Assembly: GCF_030817595.1 (NCBI RefSeq)
Contig: NZ_JAUSZN010000001.1
Coordinates: 752,001 to 816,000 of the forward strand
Direction of reading: 5' to 3'
DNA length: 64,000 bases
DNA from: Neobacillus niacini
GTDB taxonomy: Bacteria > Bacillota > Bacilli > Bacillales > Cytobacillaceae
Shown here: piece after piece, positions 62,670 to 64,000 of the stretch
Numbering within the stretch: the stretch's first letter is position 1
Layout: each line of letters starts with the position of its first letter
The notes under the pieces: generated by a model
What the model saw: the letters and a program-made list of their open reading frames with translations, nothing else
Databases searched by the model: none
Told to the model about the DNA's origin: nothing
Made by a program: the position numbers and the translations under genes

Positions 62670-63765
62670 TCATGAATTTTACATGGATTTAGCTCTAAAT
62701 AATGCCCAGGCGATGAAGGGTCAGACTGACCCCAATCCGTTGGTTGGTTCTGTAATTGTTAATGATAACCGAATAGTAGGAATAGGTACTCACTTGAAGG
62801 CTGGTGAACCGCATGCTGAGATCCACGCCATTCGAATGGCTGGTGAAAAAGCAAGAGGCGGAACCATTTATGTGACTCTTGAACCGTGCTCCCACCATGG
62901 AAGGACTGGACCTTGTGCTGTAGCGATTGTCGAAGCAGGAATTAAAAAGGTTGTCATTGCAACCCTAGACCCGAATCCAGTTGTTTCAGGGAATGGTGTG
63001 AAAATTCTCGAGGATGCCGGTATCGAAGTGATTATTGGTGTACGTCAGGAAGAGTCACAAAGAATGAATGAAGTATTTAATAAGTTCATTGTAGAGAAAA
63101 CACCTTTTGTGACGTTGAAAGCAGGTATTACCCTAGATGGGAAAATTGCCACCCATTCGTTTGATAGTAAATGGATTACTTCTGAAGAAGCTCGAAACGA
63201 CGTCCATCACCTTCGAAATGAGAATATGGGGATTCTTGTTGGCGTTAACACGGTTATAAAGGATGATCCAGAGCTTACGACCCGGATACCAAATGGGAGG
63301 AATCCTATTCGAATCGTTTTGGATTCTACTTTAAGAATTCCATTAGAATCTAAGGTGCTGACGGATAACCTAGCCGAAACATGGATATTTACAAGCGAAA
63401 ATTATGATAAAGAAAAAGCCAGGGTATTAGAAAGTTCAGGAATTCCTATTTTTCCAACGAGCGGATCAAAGCATGTTAATCCAACCGAGGTCCTTCAAAT
63501 TTTGGGAGAGAAGCTTGTTTCCTCTGTATTAATCGAAGGAGGAGGCACGGTTAACTGGGCATTCCTTGAAAATAAATTAATTGATAAAGTAGTTTTATAT
63601 GTAGCGCCAAAAATTATTGGCGGCAGCAATGCTCCCTCGTTTTTAGCAGGGGCAGGGATGGATAAAATGAAAGATGCAATCCAATTAGCGGGCTTATCTG
63701 TCCAGCAAATTGGACCTGATTATAAATTCACTGGATATCCGATTTACTCACACGAGGGGCATTAA
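62662..63765 (+). CDS. ribD: Bifunctional riboflavin-precursor deaminase/reductase
   Basis: A 367-residue RibD. The deaminase domain (1-145) has the zinc motif HAEIHA (HAE) and PCSHHGRTGPC (PCxxxGxxxxC); the reductase domain (150-367) starts TLKAGITLDGKIATHSFDSKW and ends with VLIEGGGTVNWAFLE. It performs steps 2 and 3 of riboflavin synthesis on the RibA product. It overlaps ribA by 8 bp and is followed, 1 bp later, by a HAD phosphatase gene. Confidence 0.93.
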   Translation: MTNHEFYMDLALNNAQAMKGQTDPNPLVGSVIVNDNRIVGIGTHLKAGEPHAEIHAIRMAGEKARGGTIYVTLEPCSHHGRTGPCAVAIVEAGIKKVVIATLDPNPVVSGNGVKILEDAGIEVIIGVRQEESQRMNEVFNKFIVEKTPFVTLKAGITLDGKIATHSFDSKWITSEEARNDVHHLRNENMGILVGVNTVIKDDPELTTRIPNGRNPIRIVLDSTLRIPLESKVLTDNLAETWIFTSENYDKEKARVLESSGIPIFPTSGSKHVNPTEVLQILGEKLVSSVLIEGGGTVNWAFLENKLIDKVVLYVAPKIIGGSNAPSFLAGAGMDKMKDAIQLAGLSVQQIGPDYKFTGYPIYSHEGH

Positions 63766-63766
63766 G

Positions 63767-64000
63767 ATGAAATTTGGATTCGATATTGATGATACATTAA
63801 TCAACCTAAGAGAACATGCATTTACTATTTACAATAAGAAGCTAAACAAAAATGTACCATCTGAAGTATTCCATGCGTTAAAAAGAGTGGAAATTCATGA
63901 GCCTTTTGGTTTAAGTGATGAAGAGGGAAGTCAAATGTGGAAATCCTCATTAGATGAGATTTACTATACAGACTGTCCTCCTTTTCCAAATGCGGTTGAG
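63767..64000 (+). CDS. HAD-superfamily phosphatase, 5' part
   Basis: Runs off the right edge after 78 codons. Start MKFGFDIDDTLINLREHAF contains the DxDxT/V nucleophile motif of HAD phosphatases (DIDDT). Resembles the YqfW-type/NT5C nucleotidase group. It begins 1 bp after the ribD stop with GAGGGGC as RBS, so it is in the ribA-ribD operon and could be the missing dephosphorylation step for the pyrimidine intermediate. Confidence 0.8.
   Translation, partial: MKFGFDIDDTLINLREHAFTIYNKKLNKNVPSEVFHALKRVEIHEPFGLSDEEGSQMWKSSLDEIYYTDCPPFPNAVE

Overview
The window reads as chromosome of an endospore-forming member of the Bacillaceae. The evidence is the AT-rich, low-GC base composition, AGGAGG-type ribosome binding sites, many genes recognisable from Bacillus subtilis (yuiD, crcB pair, yqiG, bpr, ilvA with a T-box, yyaC, cccB, treP-treA-treR, yuxK, yqgT, cotB/cotH, ykuT, folE, yeeI), and a complete rRNA operon whose 16S variable regions look, from memory, like the Neobacillus group. 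The genus is an inference; the family is secure. No phage, transposase, integrase, CRISPR array or tRNA gene was seen.

Layout. 1-9.4 kb: transport and housekeeping genes (MFS efflux, TerC, proline iminopeptidase, FluC fluoride-channel pair), an HPr-like protein with Asp in place of the phosphorylated His15, two CotF-type coat proteins, and a lysine-rich repeat protein whose acidic tail has been cut off by stop codons. 9.5-14.9 kb: one 16S-23S-5S operon without tRNAs; a structured element occurs twice, each time just behind the mature 3' end of 16S and of 23S and inside the precursor-processing stalk. 15-21.7 kb: DUF1292 protein, a PAS-PAS-GGDEF diguanylate cyclase broken by one nonsense codon, an old-yellow-enzyme oxidoreductase, a 14-TM MFS pump, a 194-bp inverted-repeat-bounded repeat element and a gamma-carbonic-anhydrase-like protein.

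22-40 kb: bacillopeptidase F, T-box-controlled ilvA, an amidohydrolase, the spore protease-like YyaC, a FAD dehydrogenase, a second (cold-type) subtilisin, an EamA transporter, a cytochrome c551 lipoprotein, a RraA-like protein, a homospermidine-synthase-like protein and a methyltransferase. 40.4-47.4 kb: the trehalose operon with TreR operators inside its promoter, a candidate ~100-nt small RNA, a frameshifted DUF2500 gene, and three separate intergenic tandem-repeat arrays (4 x 52 bp, 8 x 52 bp, 8 x 20 bp).

47.4-57.5 kb: a spore-envelope island: YqgT-type LysM/M14 peptidase, a DUF2642 protein, two CotB-like proteins, the coat kinase CotH, and a divergent 523-residue Ser/Gly/Lys repeat protein that takes the place of CotG; further on comes a His/Gly-rich small protein with a sigma-K-type -10 box. 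CotH phosphorylates CotB and CotG in B. subtilis, so this is probably a kinase with its repeat substrates. 57.6-64 kb: a SufR-like Fe-S regulator, GTP cyclohydrolase I and a CDGSH protein in one operon, a degenerate ParA/MinD-like protein, YeeI, a pentapeptide-repeat protein, then ribA-ribD-HAD phosphatase, which lack an FMN riboswitch and the rest of the riboflavin genes.
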